DNA of 64,000 nucleotides from Pelecanus crispus (Eukaryota; Chordata; Aves; Pelecaniformes; Pelecanidae): NCBI RefSeq assembly GCF_030463565.1, contig NC_134652.1, positions 20,003,397 through 20,067,396 on the forward strand, in the 5' to 3' direction. Positions 11,133 to 26,100 of the stretch are shown here, in pieces. Made by a program: the position numbers and the translations under genes. Position 1 is the stretch's first letter, and every line of letters starts with the position of its first letter. Under the pieces are notes generated by a model. The model was not told the DNA's origin, searched no databases, and saw only the letters and a list, made by a program, of their open reading frames with translations.

Positions 11133-14100
11133 GAAACAGAACATCCCATTTCATCTGCAGTTGATGTTGTATATACAGTGCTGTCTTTTGGCTACATTTG
11201 TAGCTCTTTTTTTTCTCTCTCAGTATATCACACAAAGACCTGGACCTTCCTCTTTGGACTAGGAAATCTGAAAAAAGAGCTGGCCATTGTAGGTCTTGCA
11301 TGAACTTAAAAGAACTTGAGAAACACTTGAGTCTGCCAAGGTGCAGTTGTCATACAAGAAAGACTGGGGAGCAAAATTACAAGTTCTGATGTCTGAGCGT
11401 ACAAAGCATGAGCATCATAAAGCAATGCTCACTTCAGTTTTGCCCTAATGGTCACTACTATTTGTAAGGTGAAGATCATTTATTTCAGCTGGAAAGCTTA
11501 TGAGTTTTAATTTTTCATGTTGTACTAGATAGCCAACTATTTCTAAAGGATTGATTCATAGTATATCTATTCCTATGTATACTGTAGATAGAAAAAACAG
11601 ATGAAATGTTTTGAGCAAACTCTTACTACAAAGGATAAGTTTTCCTTTCCAAAAGACTCCAGTAATTAAATATGTCATAGGGAAAATTTTCTATTCTGTT
11701 TAAGCTAACATAACAAAATTAAAGAGTGTAGCAGCTTTGATTTTCTTCTTTTACCTTGCTCTTTACTCAGAAGGCTTTATACAGAACATCTATGATCTAG
11801 ATTATCTGATGTGTATGGGTGGTTCCATACATATTAGCATGTATGCAAATCAGGTGGTGATTCACCTCTCACAGGAAACAAGTATTTTGGGTAAAGTACA
11901 GACAAGAATGAAATTTCCCATAGTGCCAGCTGTTCTAATAACATGCAGAACTGAGATGCATAGGGAAATCAAGTCAGTACTGAGTATATTCCTTCTGTCT
12001 TTATCCTGGCCTCTACTATCAAATTGTAAGCTAGCACAAGAAGCCTCTGAGGGGGGTTAATATCATCGTGGACAGTTATTTCACTGCAAAATGGTCATGA
12101 TTGTTTAAAAAAACCCCCAACAAACCCAAAACACAAAAGCAAGGAGGGACATTACAAAAATACCTTTTTTAAAGTAGGGAGAAACCAGGGCAAAGTCTAT
12201 TCTTAGAGATACATTGTGTCTTGAAAAAGCTGTCAGCAAAGTTTTTTCCTGAGATATATCAAGGAAATGGGTGGATTTTTTGGACTGTCAAAAACTTGAA
12301 ACCAAGTTTTTTAGCTTGTGGAAGTGTAAGTTAAAAATATAACCACAGGGAAAGTTGGTTATCCATTTTTGTTTACAGTTTTTTATGTTTGTTTAAGGAG
12401 ACTGTGGAAAGTGGAGGTAGAGCTGTATGAAAGGTAACACTTTTGTCACATTGGGAGCTATTTGTCCTGCAGGGTGTAGCAGGTTGAGAAGCAAGCAGCA
12501 GCTTACCACATATTAACAGTGGTGGAAAAACTGCTTAGGGACCACAGGAGGCTGGGCAGAATTTGTTGTATCCCAGACACTCACCGAGTTGGGCAAAAGC
12601 AGAACTGGAAGCAAAGGCTTGCCTGCAAGCATTGGTTTTGTGGGAGAATTGTGTACAAACCTTTTTACTTCTAATTCATCATGTGATGAGTTTTCTGCAT
12701 TTAAAGAGATCAAATTTCTAGTTTTCATTTAACTAAACTTTGACTTGAGTTGAAAACTCTCTGGTCTTTTGGGGAGATCTTGTTATTGGAGAGCTAGGCA
12801 GACACATGATGAGGTCTCCTCCCAGTAACCTGGCATGCAGCTGTGCCACCTTCACTCCTGCTGAAGAATACTGATAAGTAACCTTGCTGGCATTGGAATC
12901 ATCATTTCTCATCAGCTATACAAGTATCTACAGAGATATAGCCTATTACTGCTAGAAGTTAAATTGATACAAAGCTTTCTTTAAGTACATTATTTATAAA
13001 CTGTTCACTTTTCATGAGAGATGTGTTAGAGACCAGGGACAATGCATTTCAACATATGGTTTGCAGATCTGCAGAGGGGGACTCAAAAGGTAACTGCAAA
13101 ACCCAAGTCTGTTGTCAGTAGCGTCTGTTTACTACTTCCCATGCTAGAAAATGTAGGGATTTTTGAGTCAAAGTAAAGAATAGTGGCCTAGAAGATTTAC
13201 TCTGGTAAGGTATTTAGAAATTGGCAATAGGCATAAAAATTAGAAGGTGGAAATGGAAGGCATGAGCACAGATAACAGAAGTATATGCTATTATCTAAAC
13301 ATTGTAGAATTTGCAACATAACTGTCATCATGAATACAAACCACAAAAACATGTTGTGATTATGATGAAATATTTCAGATACACAGTACCATTTGCCAGA
13401 ATAATTTTCTGTAAACAGTTCTCCCTGGGGGTTGTTAAATTTTGTTTATCTGCTGTAGAAGCTGACATTTAACAAATAGTTGAAATACTAAATCCCTGAA
13501 GAAAGTCAGAATGTGTTGTCTGGCCAAAAATTACCTGGAAATATTTATACCCATGACCCAAAACAGCTGCTGACAAGATGCACAGCTTTTCTTTAATAGT
13601 CTGATACAATGTTTTGATGCTAAAAATAATACAGCTTTGGCTCTAAAGACTTAATTTTTGCACTGTTATGTACCACAGTTTCCCTTTTACCTTAAGAGTC
13701 TGCATTCAGAGACCCACATAGCACAAGCAGTTTTAGCAACAATACCAATTGTAGTCTCTCAAGAGTCTATTGTCCCACATTAAAAAGCTATTTTTGCTAA
13801 ATGAGTTTGGTCATTAGCAGAACACAAGCTCCATTTTTTCAAAAATAACTGAAATTAAAATAGCATAGTGGACTGTTTGCCTGTGAATTAAACAACACAA
13901 GAAGGAGCTTACCATTTCCAAAGCCTGTTACTTAACACAAAGCTTCTGCACTGCTCCCTAAGTGTGGAAATGAAGGGAGCATCTTATCAAATATCCCAAA
14001 CACCTGCAGTTTGCAGTGAGCTCCCTGAGATGTCCATAGGCTAGCTGTAGTGATTCATCCCACACTGCTGCCAAAGTTCTGCTCCTAAATTCAAATGCAT

Positions 14101-17100
14101 GTTTGAAGTTGTTAGCCTGGCAATGAGAACTGATGTTATTGGAAGCTGTTGGCACAGCAATAAACCTTAGGTATTTTAGTCTTTATCCACACGAAGTTGA
14201 TGCCACCACATCTCAGAAGAACCTTAGAGTTGCCAACTTGCTGCTGAGAAAAGCAAAGGAGAGACATACTCACTGAGAGACGAGAATAAGGGCTTCCTTC
14301 TGCTGATCCCACCTATTTCACTGCTTTTGTGTGTGGTGTAGCATCTGTAAAACAGAGAAGAGAGGTCAGGGATCCTTGATAATCTCCAAATCCCGCTATC
14401 TTTAAAGACTTCAGAGAAGGAGATGGTCTATCATCAGCTGTATCTATTTCTATTTCAGCATAAAAATATAACTAAATTTTGGGGAGCATGAAAAGGCATC
14501 GTAAAAGAATTGTGACCCCACACACACACACTGAGCTGGATAAATGGTCATTTGTGAGTAACTAATAGTTGAGTCTGACCTCAGATTTTGTCATTGTGTA
14601 CAGAAGGCCCAGGGGAAGAGGGCCAGAAGTTCCTTTCTTGACAGGAAAAAAGCAATTTATTCTGTAGATTGAATGTACTATGATTTCATGCCTGTGAAGT
14701 TGATGGTAGCAGTTTGTATTGTGTTGAAATTTGTTCTGTATTTTAAATACATTTAGTGTTGCAAATTTTGCACAATTTTAAAACCATGAAAAATTATGAA
14801 AGATGTTACTGAAGGAAAAGGATGTACTGTAGTGGAAGCCTGTTGTGGGCAGGCCCTTTGTTCAACAAGACAAAGAGGACACATTGTCCTGGCCAATCTC
14901 CTTTTTTCAGGTTTCCTGTCTGCAAATCTCTAAGCTTACTTGGAGCTGCCTTTGCAAATGTAGACCTGGAGACGTCTGAAATGAGGAGTATGAGCTACTG
15001 GATTTGGATTAATTTTTACTGAGGCAGCAAGCTTGAAAAAGCCCGCTACGTGGAACCACAGCCTGGCAGGTCTCAGCAAGACCCAGGAGGTTCAAAGTTC
15101 ACTAGAGTGGAGGACTGGTTCGCTAGAAAGAAGTAGTGTCCATGTGGCCATTACCTTCTTCATTCCCAAGCCTGCTAGTAAAAATGAATAAATATTATGA
15201 TAAATGAATTATTAAATGCTGTGGTTGTGAAGAGCTGAACATACAGTTTTACCCACCACAATTTGGATTTTGCTGCAGTTATTTTTCATCACTAGATGTT
15301 TCTCCCCTTCAACCTTCTCCTTCAGTTAAAGGACACCTGTGGCTGTGCATTTAAGGATTCCCAGTGATTGCAAGGGGAAGAAATACTTGTAAAGTAATAT
15401 TAAATTCCTACAAATTTTCTATTTCCAGTTTATAGAGGAAAGCTTGATCCAACCAATTTATTTATTGAAACTAAATTCCAAAATATCACTGAATGAGACT
15501 TTTTCTGAGGAAAATGACAGCAGGCAGGATGATTACATGTGAAGGGAGAACTTGGCATCTGGTGTATAAGCATGCTGTAAATAAATATGTTAGTTAAAAT
15601 TAATTTTAAGGAAATAAATGATATATGGTTGAGAGATGTGGTTGCTACAGTAGACCTCGCATTCATTGACATGAAAGATGATGAGATGTGATAACCTCAT
15701 TTTGTACCACATACTGAGCAGACAATATACTACTAAAATATCAAGAAATGGCAAATTAATAGCTGTTTGTATAAGTTACAGGGAAGGAATCACCTTCTTA
15801 TCTTCTGATAAGTCCCCGCTCCAGACGTTTCTGTTGGAAAGGACTGTAAACAGTAGTTTTCTAAAAGGTTCTTGAATTGCAGAAACACAATTTGATCTAA
15901 CCTCCTGCTTTCCTTCCTTGACACCTTCCCCTCATGCTGTGCTCTTTCCAACCCACTGCCGCCCCCTTCCAAAACAGGTTATGATTTCTTCCTGTGATAG
16001 GACCTATTCATATTAGGAAGTGAGACATACTTTTACTACGGTAGAGGACAAGCAACTCCAGAGTCTGCATATTAAAAAAAACCTACTGGTGTTGTAGGGG
16101 ATCGGAATAGGATGTTCTGTTATAAAAACATGTTACGAAATTGAGATGATTTTGCTAGAATTTATTTTTTTAAAGTAACACAATTAGAATTATTTTCTGG
16201 TGATGCCCTCTTTTGATATTTCAGACAAAGCTGGTTCAGTTCATTTGCTTGTATGTGAAAAGCAGGGTTCAGTGCACCATTGTGTTTCTAACCAGTCAAT
16301 TCAGGGTAAAAAAACTTTGGATTTTTCCTTCGTAAAATTCAGAATGAAGGCCAATTTTACAGCTTTCCGGAAACACAGCATGGCTCTTTTCACTATTCAC
16401 ACAGCACTGCTAGATACCTGCCAGTATTTGACTTTGAGCAGAGGTAGCTTATTCTTCTAGTGTTTTGACTAGAGTGGTTCTTAGTTGCTTGTACTCTGGA
16501 GATTTATCACAAACTCCCTACCTCATGTTTTGGGTAGTTTGGTGGTTGGGATTTTGGTGTTTTGGGTTTTTTTTCATTGACTCAGCTTTACAAAAATTCT
16601 TTGCTTTGTTTTCTGCTGTTTTCAAATAAAGCATCACTGATCTAAGTTAGTCAGCCAGAATATATTGGTGTTTGAGGAGATACAGTGTCCTTTTTAATCT
16701 CGGACTTTTTTATGAAACAGAATTACTTAAGATGCCTTGTCTGCTTCAGTGCCTTGGTTACAATCCCAAAGTTACTATTTCTCAATTTTATTCTGTTAGC
16801 GGGTTTTCTTCTTGCTTTCAGACCTATTTGCATTGAGAGTTCCTTTGTGAGAGGATTATATTAGCAAGAAGTGTATTTTACACTGAACTATAATGGCAAT
16901 ATTTAAAAACTATTTTTCAGGAAAGGAATGAAATTAAAACGCACAGTGCCTGCTTTCTAGGAACAGGAGGTACTTCTGGGTGACATATCCACAGGTAATA
17001 TTATAGACCCAGACTCTATACAGACTCTACATAAGATGCTTTGCACACCCCAGTTTTAGAAATAAGACTTCTACTTAAACATGCTTTAGACTTAGCTTTT

Positions 17101-20100
17101 CCTGTATCTAACCCAGTTTATTGATATACTGTGTTTTTTTTCCTGCTGAACTTGGGCAAAAAAGGTTAACCCTGAGGCGAACATTTACAGTTTTTACATA
17201 CCCAACCCAACGGAACGTAACAAAATCTTTGTGTGATTTTTGACAAATTTACATCTACCTTCAGGCCAATACAGCTATGGACAAAGCCAAAAATGTCCAA
17301 GTAGATTAGTTCTGTACTGAGATTCACCGATAGTCACTATATAGGTGTTTGTTCGGGCGCTTGCAAAATTACTGTCATGGAGAAGCAAAGAGGAGAATTT
17401 GGACCAGGTCCTCCCAGCATTTTTCCTGTCTCTTCAGAGATAGGAAGAGAAAGAAGGGGGAGTAGGGAAGTATTCTAGAGAGGGTTGTTCCTTAAGTACT
17501 TTGTCTGGAGATACTATGTTTAAATTTTTTGTATTCAAGGAAGGAAGAGAGGGGACATAAATATCAGCACATTTAAATAGCTATTCCCTGAAGATACTTT
17601 GTTTTAATATAGTGGTATTATCGGTTCAATGGGCTGTGATTTTTCATTTCATTCATCACTTATACTGTGGAAGTTTCTGAAGTGCTTCATTTAATTGTAC
17701 TAAAGACATCACTCATGATTTTCTAGTTAAAGTTGTAGGAGGCTTTCATTTTGAAACACTATTATAACTTTCAAAATAATTCCTTTTAAGCTGATGTTTA
17801 GTGTCAATCCAAGCGTGACTCATGTAGTGAAGTTGGAGAAAATCACTGTAGCCATTTCTACTTTATGGGAGTCTGACGAGGGTTTTCTTTTTAAGACAGT
17901 TTTTCATAGCTCTGAAATCAAGCCCCCACACATTTTAGTTGAAGGTATCTGTTAGCTTACCTCAAGCAACACAAAAAAAACTGGTTATGCAATAAAAGCA
18001 CAAACCTTGGCTTGTGATGACCCGGTGATCAGGGTCTATTATAGGCTTATTTTGTGGTTCTGGGAAGACCACTTAAGCTGCATCTAAAGTGACAGCCTAG
18101 TATGCTCAGGGCAAACACTGATATTCAGGTTCCCTGATGACCCAGAGCAGAGCTGTCTGCAGCTCCCTGTGCGTTTAGGCTTTCTCCTGTGAGTAGCAAG
18201 GGGCACAGGAGGCCTGGGTCTTATGCCACTATGGTGCCAGGGAACAGCCAGAGTGCTCAGCTGGGTGCAGGGACTTGGGACTTGTGTGTTTTTGTGTTGT
18301 GGAACTAGATATCCCTGTGCTGTTTTGGCAACCTCCTGCTGAGGACCATCTAAAGGCCTGGTATCCCATCCCCAGTCTGACTCTCCACCACTCATCCTGA
18401 GAAACTCTCCAGGCTGCCTCAGCTGCATCCACATAGGCACCCTCCCATGTGCGTCTGCAGGCACCTCAGTACCCTCTCTGAAGGTCCGCCTAGAGTTTGC
18501 TCTGGTTTCAACTTGTTTGTAGCACATACATCCTGGGACTCACCTTGCTGCCAGATACAAAGGGGTCATCTGGGGTGTGCGTGTATGTGCCTGCACACAC
18601 ATGGGAGGAGAAGATGGTAGACTGATACGCTGGCCAAAATATAGATGCAGATCCTGTGGGCTATCAGCCTGCCTCATTGCTCACCTAAGGGATGTTTGTG
18701 CTGGTGTCTGGCAGAGTACACAACTGGGAGAAAACACATTGCAAGTTTTATTACAGCCTACCTGAATGCTTACACAAAACAGGATGGTCCCAAGACTGAG
18801 GCATGTCTGGTGGTTGTCTCCTGGCATGTCTCCTCTGACCTGGCTGAAGCCAGCAGGCTGCTCTGGAATCACGAGCGCTCGTCTTTGCCACAGGACACCA
18901 CCAGTCAGGATATGGGAGGGTGAGAGAGCCGAGCTGTGTTAGTAAGTTGTGAGTTTGAGAACTAAAACCCTTTCTGAAGGCAGTAAGGGGAGGGGAGGGG
19001 GACAGGGCAGGGTGGGAATAATGCGTTAGAAGTACCACAGACTCTGGCAAAAACCTGAAATCTTCATTGGCTTTGACAATACCCCTGGGCATAAGGGACA
19101 AGAGGGGTAAGATGGGGGAACCCAAAAGAGGAAATGAGGATTTTCTAGTTCCTAATCCACAAAATGTATTATTTTCCATTCCTCTGTTTTCTTTTGCTCA
19201 GGAACTGCCTCTGTTTAACACATTAGGGATTTCATCTCAGCTGGTGCTTCAAGAAAACACATCTTTGCTTAAAGTTACTCTCCCCCACAGGAAAGGCAAA
19301 GCAGCAAATAAACCTTTTCCTATCAGCAAATATCAACTGTATGGACTGCTTCTGCCTCTCAGCTGGGCAACTTGGATTATCCTGATGACATCTAACTCTC
19401 ATATTTTTTTATACTGGTTAGCCTATAGTCAAATCGATCAAATTAAGTTCAGGGACTTGAACCCTTATCTTCAGTTGTATAGGTGGCTCAGGCCAATGAA
19501 CAAATGAATCATCTAAAGCTTTAGATCCTCTAAACATGTAGGCATTCAGCAGAAGATCATGGTTAATGCCTGTCTTCTGACAGACTGTAATTGTCAGGAG
19601 GACAGTGAGGTTGATTGTGCAGGAGGTAGAAATGCTTGGGAGTAAGGGTTAGAACATGAGATTAACTCCTCAGGAACTAAGGCCATCATAAAGATGACTT
19701 CCAGTGCTGAAACATTCCTCCCCAATTTCTTTATTATAAAGAAGAAAGACTAGAGCGATGTCATTTCTTCTCCAGTGCCTTACCAGCATCCAGTGGTCCA
19801 GTCCTTCATCCATGTCATTCACTTGCTGCTTCAGATTCTCTAGACTGGTAAAAGGACAAACATAGGTAACTCCCAGTACATTTCTCTCTTTTTCTCTCGA
19901 GTCCCATGTAACACCATTAAGCAGTATTTCAAGTCAAGCCTTATCCCTCCTCAGTGACTTTTGACCTGTATGCATTCATGCTCAAGGTCTCCTCTGCTGC
20001 TCCTCAAGCTCACTGCCAGGGCCACCTCCCTCCAGTCATGGAAAATCATTTACTTGTCCCCCTCAGATTCATTTTCCCTTTTCAGATTTAACTAGTTTTC

Positions 20101-21699
20101 CTCTACCATACAAAAGACCATATGAGATAAGACTTCTTCCCTAGCTTTCTTCCAGCTTGAACTTCTTTTTTACTGTATACCCAATCCAAAATGAGCATTG
20201 TGACACAGTGAGACAGTAATAAATAAGAATGTGATTTCTCTTTAATTCTTTTCTAGAGCAAAGCTTTTCCTGTCTTAGCCTTCTCAGATAGTATCAGAAG
20301 GCTAAAATATCTTCTTTTCCCTCTCAAAAAGGGGCCAGGCATCTTGTAATAACTTAAAAAAATGAGACACTGCATCATACACATAAAAATGAAAAAATAG
20401 TCATGTAAGACATATCAGCCTACATGTAATTAGATACTCGGATAGGTACAACAGTTGACATGATGCAAATACACTGCATTCGTTTCTATGAGTCTAAAAT
20501 ACTTTGGAATATTAAAAAGGCACTCAATGTGGAATAAACTGAAATGTGAATTTTAAACAAAATAGCGTTTTCTGATATTAATCACCTTATTGAATATAGC
20601 AACAAACAGCCATTTTTGAAGATGTTTTGCTTTTCTTTTTTTTCCTTGATTGATAAAATGACTTAACTAGTGTAAATTATACTATAGGGTATGAAGCTGT
20701 AAGTGTGTACAAGGGCCTGGCCTTCTGGACTTATGAAGCAATTTGTGTGTATACTATGATGAAGTCGATGAAGAATTTTTTAGTGAACATTGCTTAAAAA
20801 GCCCAAGCAGCACTTCTCTAGGGAATATTCCCAAAATGTTAGTAATACCTATTGTAAATTGTACTTTATCCTACATTTTGATTAATACAATTTCTCATTT
20901 TTGAAAAGGAAGAAAAATTTAGGAAGAGCCTTTTGACTCTCTTCTCACTTCTTATTCCACAAAAAAATTAGATCTGTGTTAAATAAAGGGAACTTGCAAA
21001 TCTAGGGGGGTGTGAAAGGGGAGAAGTGGGTAGTATGTCCCCTGACAGAGTTGTACATTTTCTTTTAGAAAATCATGAAATTATTTTTTATTTTCCTCAA
21101 CCTTGCACATTGTTGAACAGTGTAAAGAAAAGTAGATTCTTCCCATGTGTGACTTGCCCAGATTTAGAGAGCTTTTGAAGTGTTACAGATTATCTCTCAG
21201 GAAGTGGGGTGAGAAGCACTTTTGAGCTCTGTATATAATTAATCCCATTGCACTCAGTAGGCAAACCACACTTACATACAGGAAACCAGAGATGATGAAA
21301 CCCACAAAGTTGGAGTTCAGATATTTTAAAGAAGTTTGAAAATAAGAAGTCTACCATTACAGCATGTAACTTAATTCTAAATATTTAATTTCCAAAACCT
21401 TTTCAGCTTTCAAATGCATCTAGATTCTAGGAGGCTGGTGAAGGATGGAATGGGCTGAAATCCATTTTCCTTCTTATGTGTCCTACCTTTATGTCATTGG
21501 TGAAGAAAGAAAAAAGGAAAATACACATGTACTGTTTTCTTGAAAGACAGTTAATAAGAGTGTTTAGTCTATAATATAAAATATTTATTTGGGCAATTAC
21601 AAAATATTAGCTAGGAAATACATGTTATCTAACATTAAGGCAGTGTTGCAAGATAAACAGCAGCAACTACATGTTGGGTCCTTTTCTTCCAAACAGCGT
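11133..21699. other. HTR7 intron 1, middle part; no gene recognised
   Basis: This is AT-rich intronic DNA. The stretch from about 18050 to 18950 is distinctly richer in G and C than its flanks and carries a 147-codon open frame on minus (18084-18527) with no family resemblance. It may be an old repeat that I cannot name. A G/T-rich tract is at about 16540-16575. I see no splice-flanked exon of HTR7 or of another gene. Confidence 0.55.
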
Positions 21700-23139
21700 A
21701 TCATTTGCAGTGGAAAACCAAAGGCTACCAAACTGTTTTGTCAGGAAGCTAAGAACAAGGCGGTGACTGGTGACAAATCCAGACCAGTCATCCCCAGGGT
21801 ACTCAGGCCCCTGAGCTAGAGAATAGGGATGGGGACCAGAATGGAGCCCTCATAGTCCAGGAGGAAGCAGTTAATGACCTGCTATGCCACCTGGATGCTC
21901 ACAAGTCTATGGGGCCAGATGGGATCCACCCGAGGGTACTGAGGGAGCTGGCAGAGGAGCTCACCAAGACACTTTCCATCATCTATCAGCAGTCCTGGTT
22001 AACAGGGGAGGTCCCTGATGACTGGAGGCTTGCCAATGTGACACCCATCTACAAGAAGGGCTGGAAGGAGGACCCAGAGAACTACAGGCCTGTCAGCCTG
22101 ACCTTGGTGCCGGGAAAGATTATGGAGCGGTTCATATTGAGTGAACTCAACAGGCAAGTGCAGGTCAGCCAGGGGATCAGGTCCAGCCAGCATGAGTTCA
22201 TGAAAGGCAGGTCCTGCTTGACCAACCTGATCTCCTTTTATGACCTGGTGATCTGCCTGGTGGATGAAGGAAAGGCTGTGGATGTCATTTACCTGGACTT
22301 TAGCAAAGCTTTTGACACCATCTCCTGTACTATTCTCCTTGGGAAGCTGGCAGCTCATGGCTTGGACAGGCATAGTCTTCGCTGGGTAAAAAACTGGTTG
22401 GGTGGCCGAGCCCAGAGAGTTGTGGTAAATGGAGTTAAGTCCAGCTGGCGGCCGGTCACTGAGCGGCTGGCTGAACATGAGCCAGCAGTGTGCCCGGGTG
22501 GCCAAGAAGGCCAACAGCATCCTGGCTTGTATCAGGAATAGTGTGGCCAGCAGGAGCAGGGAGGTGATTGTTCCCCTGTACTCGGCACTGGTGAGGCCGC
22601 ACCTGGAATACTGTGTCCAGTTTTGGGCCCCTCACTACAAGAAAGACATTGAGGTGCTGGAGCATGTCCAGAGAAGGGCAACGAAGCTGGTGAAGGGTCT
22701 GGAGCACAAGTCTTATGACGACCAGCTGAGGGAACTGGGGTTGTTTAGCCTGGAGAAGAGGAGGCGAGGGGTGACCTTATCACTCTCTACAACTACCTGA
22801 GAGGAGGCTGTAGTGAGGTGGGTGTTGGTCTCTTCTCCCAAGTAGTTAGCGATAGGATGAGAGGAAATGGGCTCAAGCTGCGCCAGGGGAGGTTTAGGCT
22901 GGAAATTAGGAGAAATTTCTTCACAGAAAGGGTAGTCAAGCATTGGAACAGGCTGCCCAGAGAGGTGGTGGAGTCCCCATCCCTGGAAGTGTTCAAAAAA
23001 CGGGTAGATGTGGCACTTCGGGACATGGTTTAGTCTAGTCTACCCTTGACTGGTTTAGTGTGGACTTGGTTAGGTCAGTGTAGGTTAATGGTTGGACTGG
23101 ATGATCTTAAAGTTCTTTTCCAACCTAAACGATTCTATA
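21700..23139 (+). mobile_element. CR1 LINE copy 2, 5'-truncated with internal deletion
   Basis: This is a CR1 element in the same orientation as HTR7. ORF2 protein is clear from about 21850 (HKSMGPDGIHPRVLREL) through reverse transcriptase motifs DDWRLANVTPIYKKG and ENYRPVSLT, then YLDFSKAFD. The left boundary is uncertain between about 21690 and 21850. Around 22460 the sequence jumps from VKSSWRPVT directly to the region that normally reads [18 protein letters not shown]. Compared with copy 1 about 330 bases are missing, including the GVPQGS and FADD boxes, so the catalytic site is absent. The C-terminal domain follows, frameshifted near 22770, and the element ends with GATTCTAT at 23131-23138. 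Confidence 0.93.
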
Positions 23140-26100
23140 AATACTTTGACAGTCATGCAGGGACAAAATGAAAGCAAAGGGTGAGGACAAGTAAAAGAAA
23201 TTTGCCAAGGTCTGAGAGGAAAGAGGAATATGGTTTCAGAAATTATGACTAAGATAATGAAAGTTAAATGGAAAGACATTACACATCTCTTTCTGGCAGT
23301 AGGGTTGTTATGTATTTCTTAGAATGAGAGCAGAATACATCCCCCCATCCACAGGATGGATGTGTTAGATCAGTAGGAAAAAATGAAGAGGGAAAAGTAC
23401 AGAGCTAAGAGAGAAATAGAAATAAGACAGGGCAAGAAAGTGAAGTAAAAATAGAATGAGTGAAATAAAAGAATGAAAAATGAGCTAAAATAACTAAGAA
23501 AAATATGAAGCTGTAACGTTACACAATATGAGAGGGAGAAAGTCCATAGAAATACAGAGAAACTGAAAGAAATGTAAGAGAGGAGAACATAATCTTCTAC
23601 TATGCAAATTACATTCCCTTAGAATGAACAGATACTTAATTTTGATTGACTTAATCCTCCCCCACTGCCAGGAAAGCCTACACTTCTTGAGTTCGATCAA
23701 AAATTTTGAGAAAAAGAAAAATCAAGTCAGAACATTCACTATGTACAATAAAAGTATAGTACTGTATTCAATATGTACCTACTCTAACAGTAATTTTGTA
23801 AAAATTTAAGGAAATGCATTTAATTGAGAGCAAGAAGGGGACTAATGGAAAGTGTTAACCTTGTTAAAAGCAAAACAAATATTTCATACTCATTCTTCCA
23901 AGTTTCAAAATTAAAGTATCACTGTTTCAATAATAAGAATAATGTTGAAATTGTGTGGAACGTGAAGCATCTAAAACAATAGATACCAAAACAGACATTT
24001 AAGTTCTTTCACATTACTGCATTCAACATCAACTGAGAAGGACAAAGTAGAGCTTTAACGATTTCTAGCAAATGCAATTAAGATGTGGAAGCTGGCCACT
24101 GTGCTAAGACTTTTTATAAACTATGTACTAATTCACTACATGGAAAAGATACAACATTTAACTAGACAGAGCACAGAACTAGTTGAACAAAGTCTTTTTC
24201 TTCCTCCACTAAGTAATGGTTTGATTTTGTTAGTTCTGCTGTCTTACTCTAACATTGCACAATATTTAATGTTTAGGTTTTAAAGTGATCTAATTCATAT
24301 TCTGAAAGCTGTCATATATGCAATAAAATCAGTAACTTTGTTCACTTCTGGGAAAGAGAAGAGTATTTTACTGCCTCCAAAATATCCTTCTCTTTCCAGA
24401 AAATAAACTGGCAGTTGTCATGATATGATTATGAGGCCAGTCTGTATTGCAGAAAGGCAAATATCAATCCTGTCATACAATAATTAACAAGGTTACTTTT
24501 CACATTCTAACACCATAGTCGTGCACTGTAATGCTCATATCTCAGCACTTAAGTCTTTTTATGTTTCTATCCCTTTACTTCCACCTCAATTACTTAAATA
24601 TGCGATAGGAATAGTATTTCCCTGATCAGTTTGTATACCTTATTCTCTTTAAAAGCAGGTCTGTGGGACAGAGCATCTTCTCCTTAGTGTAAACACATCT
24701 TTGAAAAGAAGAGAACAATTTCCATTAGGTGGTTTGACATAGCTGTAACAGAAATAGTAGATTTGATCATTGTTTTAACTTGTTCAATGTTTCAACATTT
24801 AATTTACTGTTTAATATATCAAAGTATAAGCAAAAAAAAATCTAGATCAATCACTGTACTAGGGAGAATATTTCTGAACACTGGATAGCTTTTAGGAATG
24901 GCATCATGCTCCTGTTCTCGTGAAGTGTCTCAATGTTGCACTGAATTGAACTGAAGAAAAATTATGAAAGATCATAAAAGAATTGCAGCTACTGAAGGAA
25001 GATCAGTAGATCAGCATCATTCTTCAGAATAAGTTATTATTGCAGGTGAATCATTAGACAGGATTCTATAGCTGTGGGTTGGCAAAGAAACTAATACAAG
25101 GAGATATGTATTGAAGCTGGAAATCTGCTGTACTAGAAAAAGAGCACAAAAGTAAAGCAGTAAGCATTTTTGTGTCTTTCAAATGAGTCAGTTTTATGAC
25201 TCTCTTAAAACAGAAAAATAGGAAGAACTGAAAGAACCTCAGGTTAAAGACAACTCGTAGTGAAATGGTAAGTGGTAACAGAACAATATGTTGAGATTCC
25301 TGGTAGAAATAGCTATAATACACATCTATATCATTTCCAGTACAATGTTTCAAATTCTGTTCCACTGTAATCCAATCTGCTTCATAAAAACAAAGTCAGA
25401 CAGTGAACGATGCTAAGCTAATTCTGGAATAATTCTCTGTTAGATCAGATCAGTGAATTCTGAGAAATGAATGTGGACTAATTAAAATGGAATTCTATCT
25501 GCCTATAAAGTACATGGAGGCCAGAGGCAAAAGAATTACATGTGTGTGCTTTAAAAGTGGCATAAGTGATCCTGATGTCATGGCACGTTCAATTTAGTAT
25601 TGGGTTGGGCAGGAGGCTTCAAAACAGTTTTATTGCTTTTAGCTGTTAGGTTTTCTATTACTCTGTAACTTTGCTCACAGTGAGAAGCAAGTCCTTGTAC
25701 TTTTTTTCTTCATCTTTTAGCCATATAACAGAAGTAATACAGAAAGATTTTGGACACAGGATCCCAAACTGGACCATCCTATTACTATTTTCTTTCTATT
25801 GTTGAAATTGATGTAGCTGTTAAGTCTAGTTTGCTTTCTAGATGTTTCAAAAGGTGTGAGGACTAGACCCATCTCAAAGTTTCCAACGTAGCTATGAACA
25901 ACTCATCATTTTTACAGCTTAAATATTTAGCTTGCTCAGGAACAAACACAAAGAAAAGGAAGTGAACTCTGTACTAAAAAAAAAACCCAACAGGTTCATG
26001 CCACAAAAAAAAAAAAAGGTCATGGCTGGCACTGCTGCTTTTTTTCTTCTTGGAGGAAGAATTAGCATTTTTTTCTACATCTATAGAATTACTAATCAAT

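Noticed and set aside
18084..18527. 147-codon open frame on minus in intron 1
   Set aside because: No recognisable family or supporting splice sites, and competing frames on both strands; kept only as a compositional observation.
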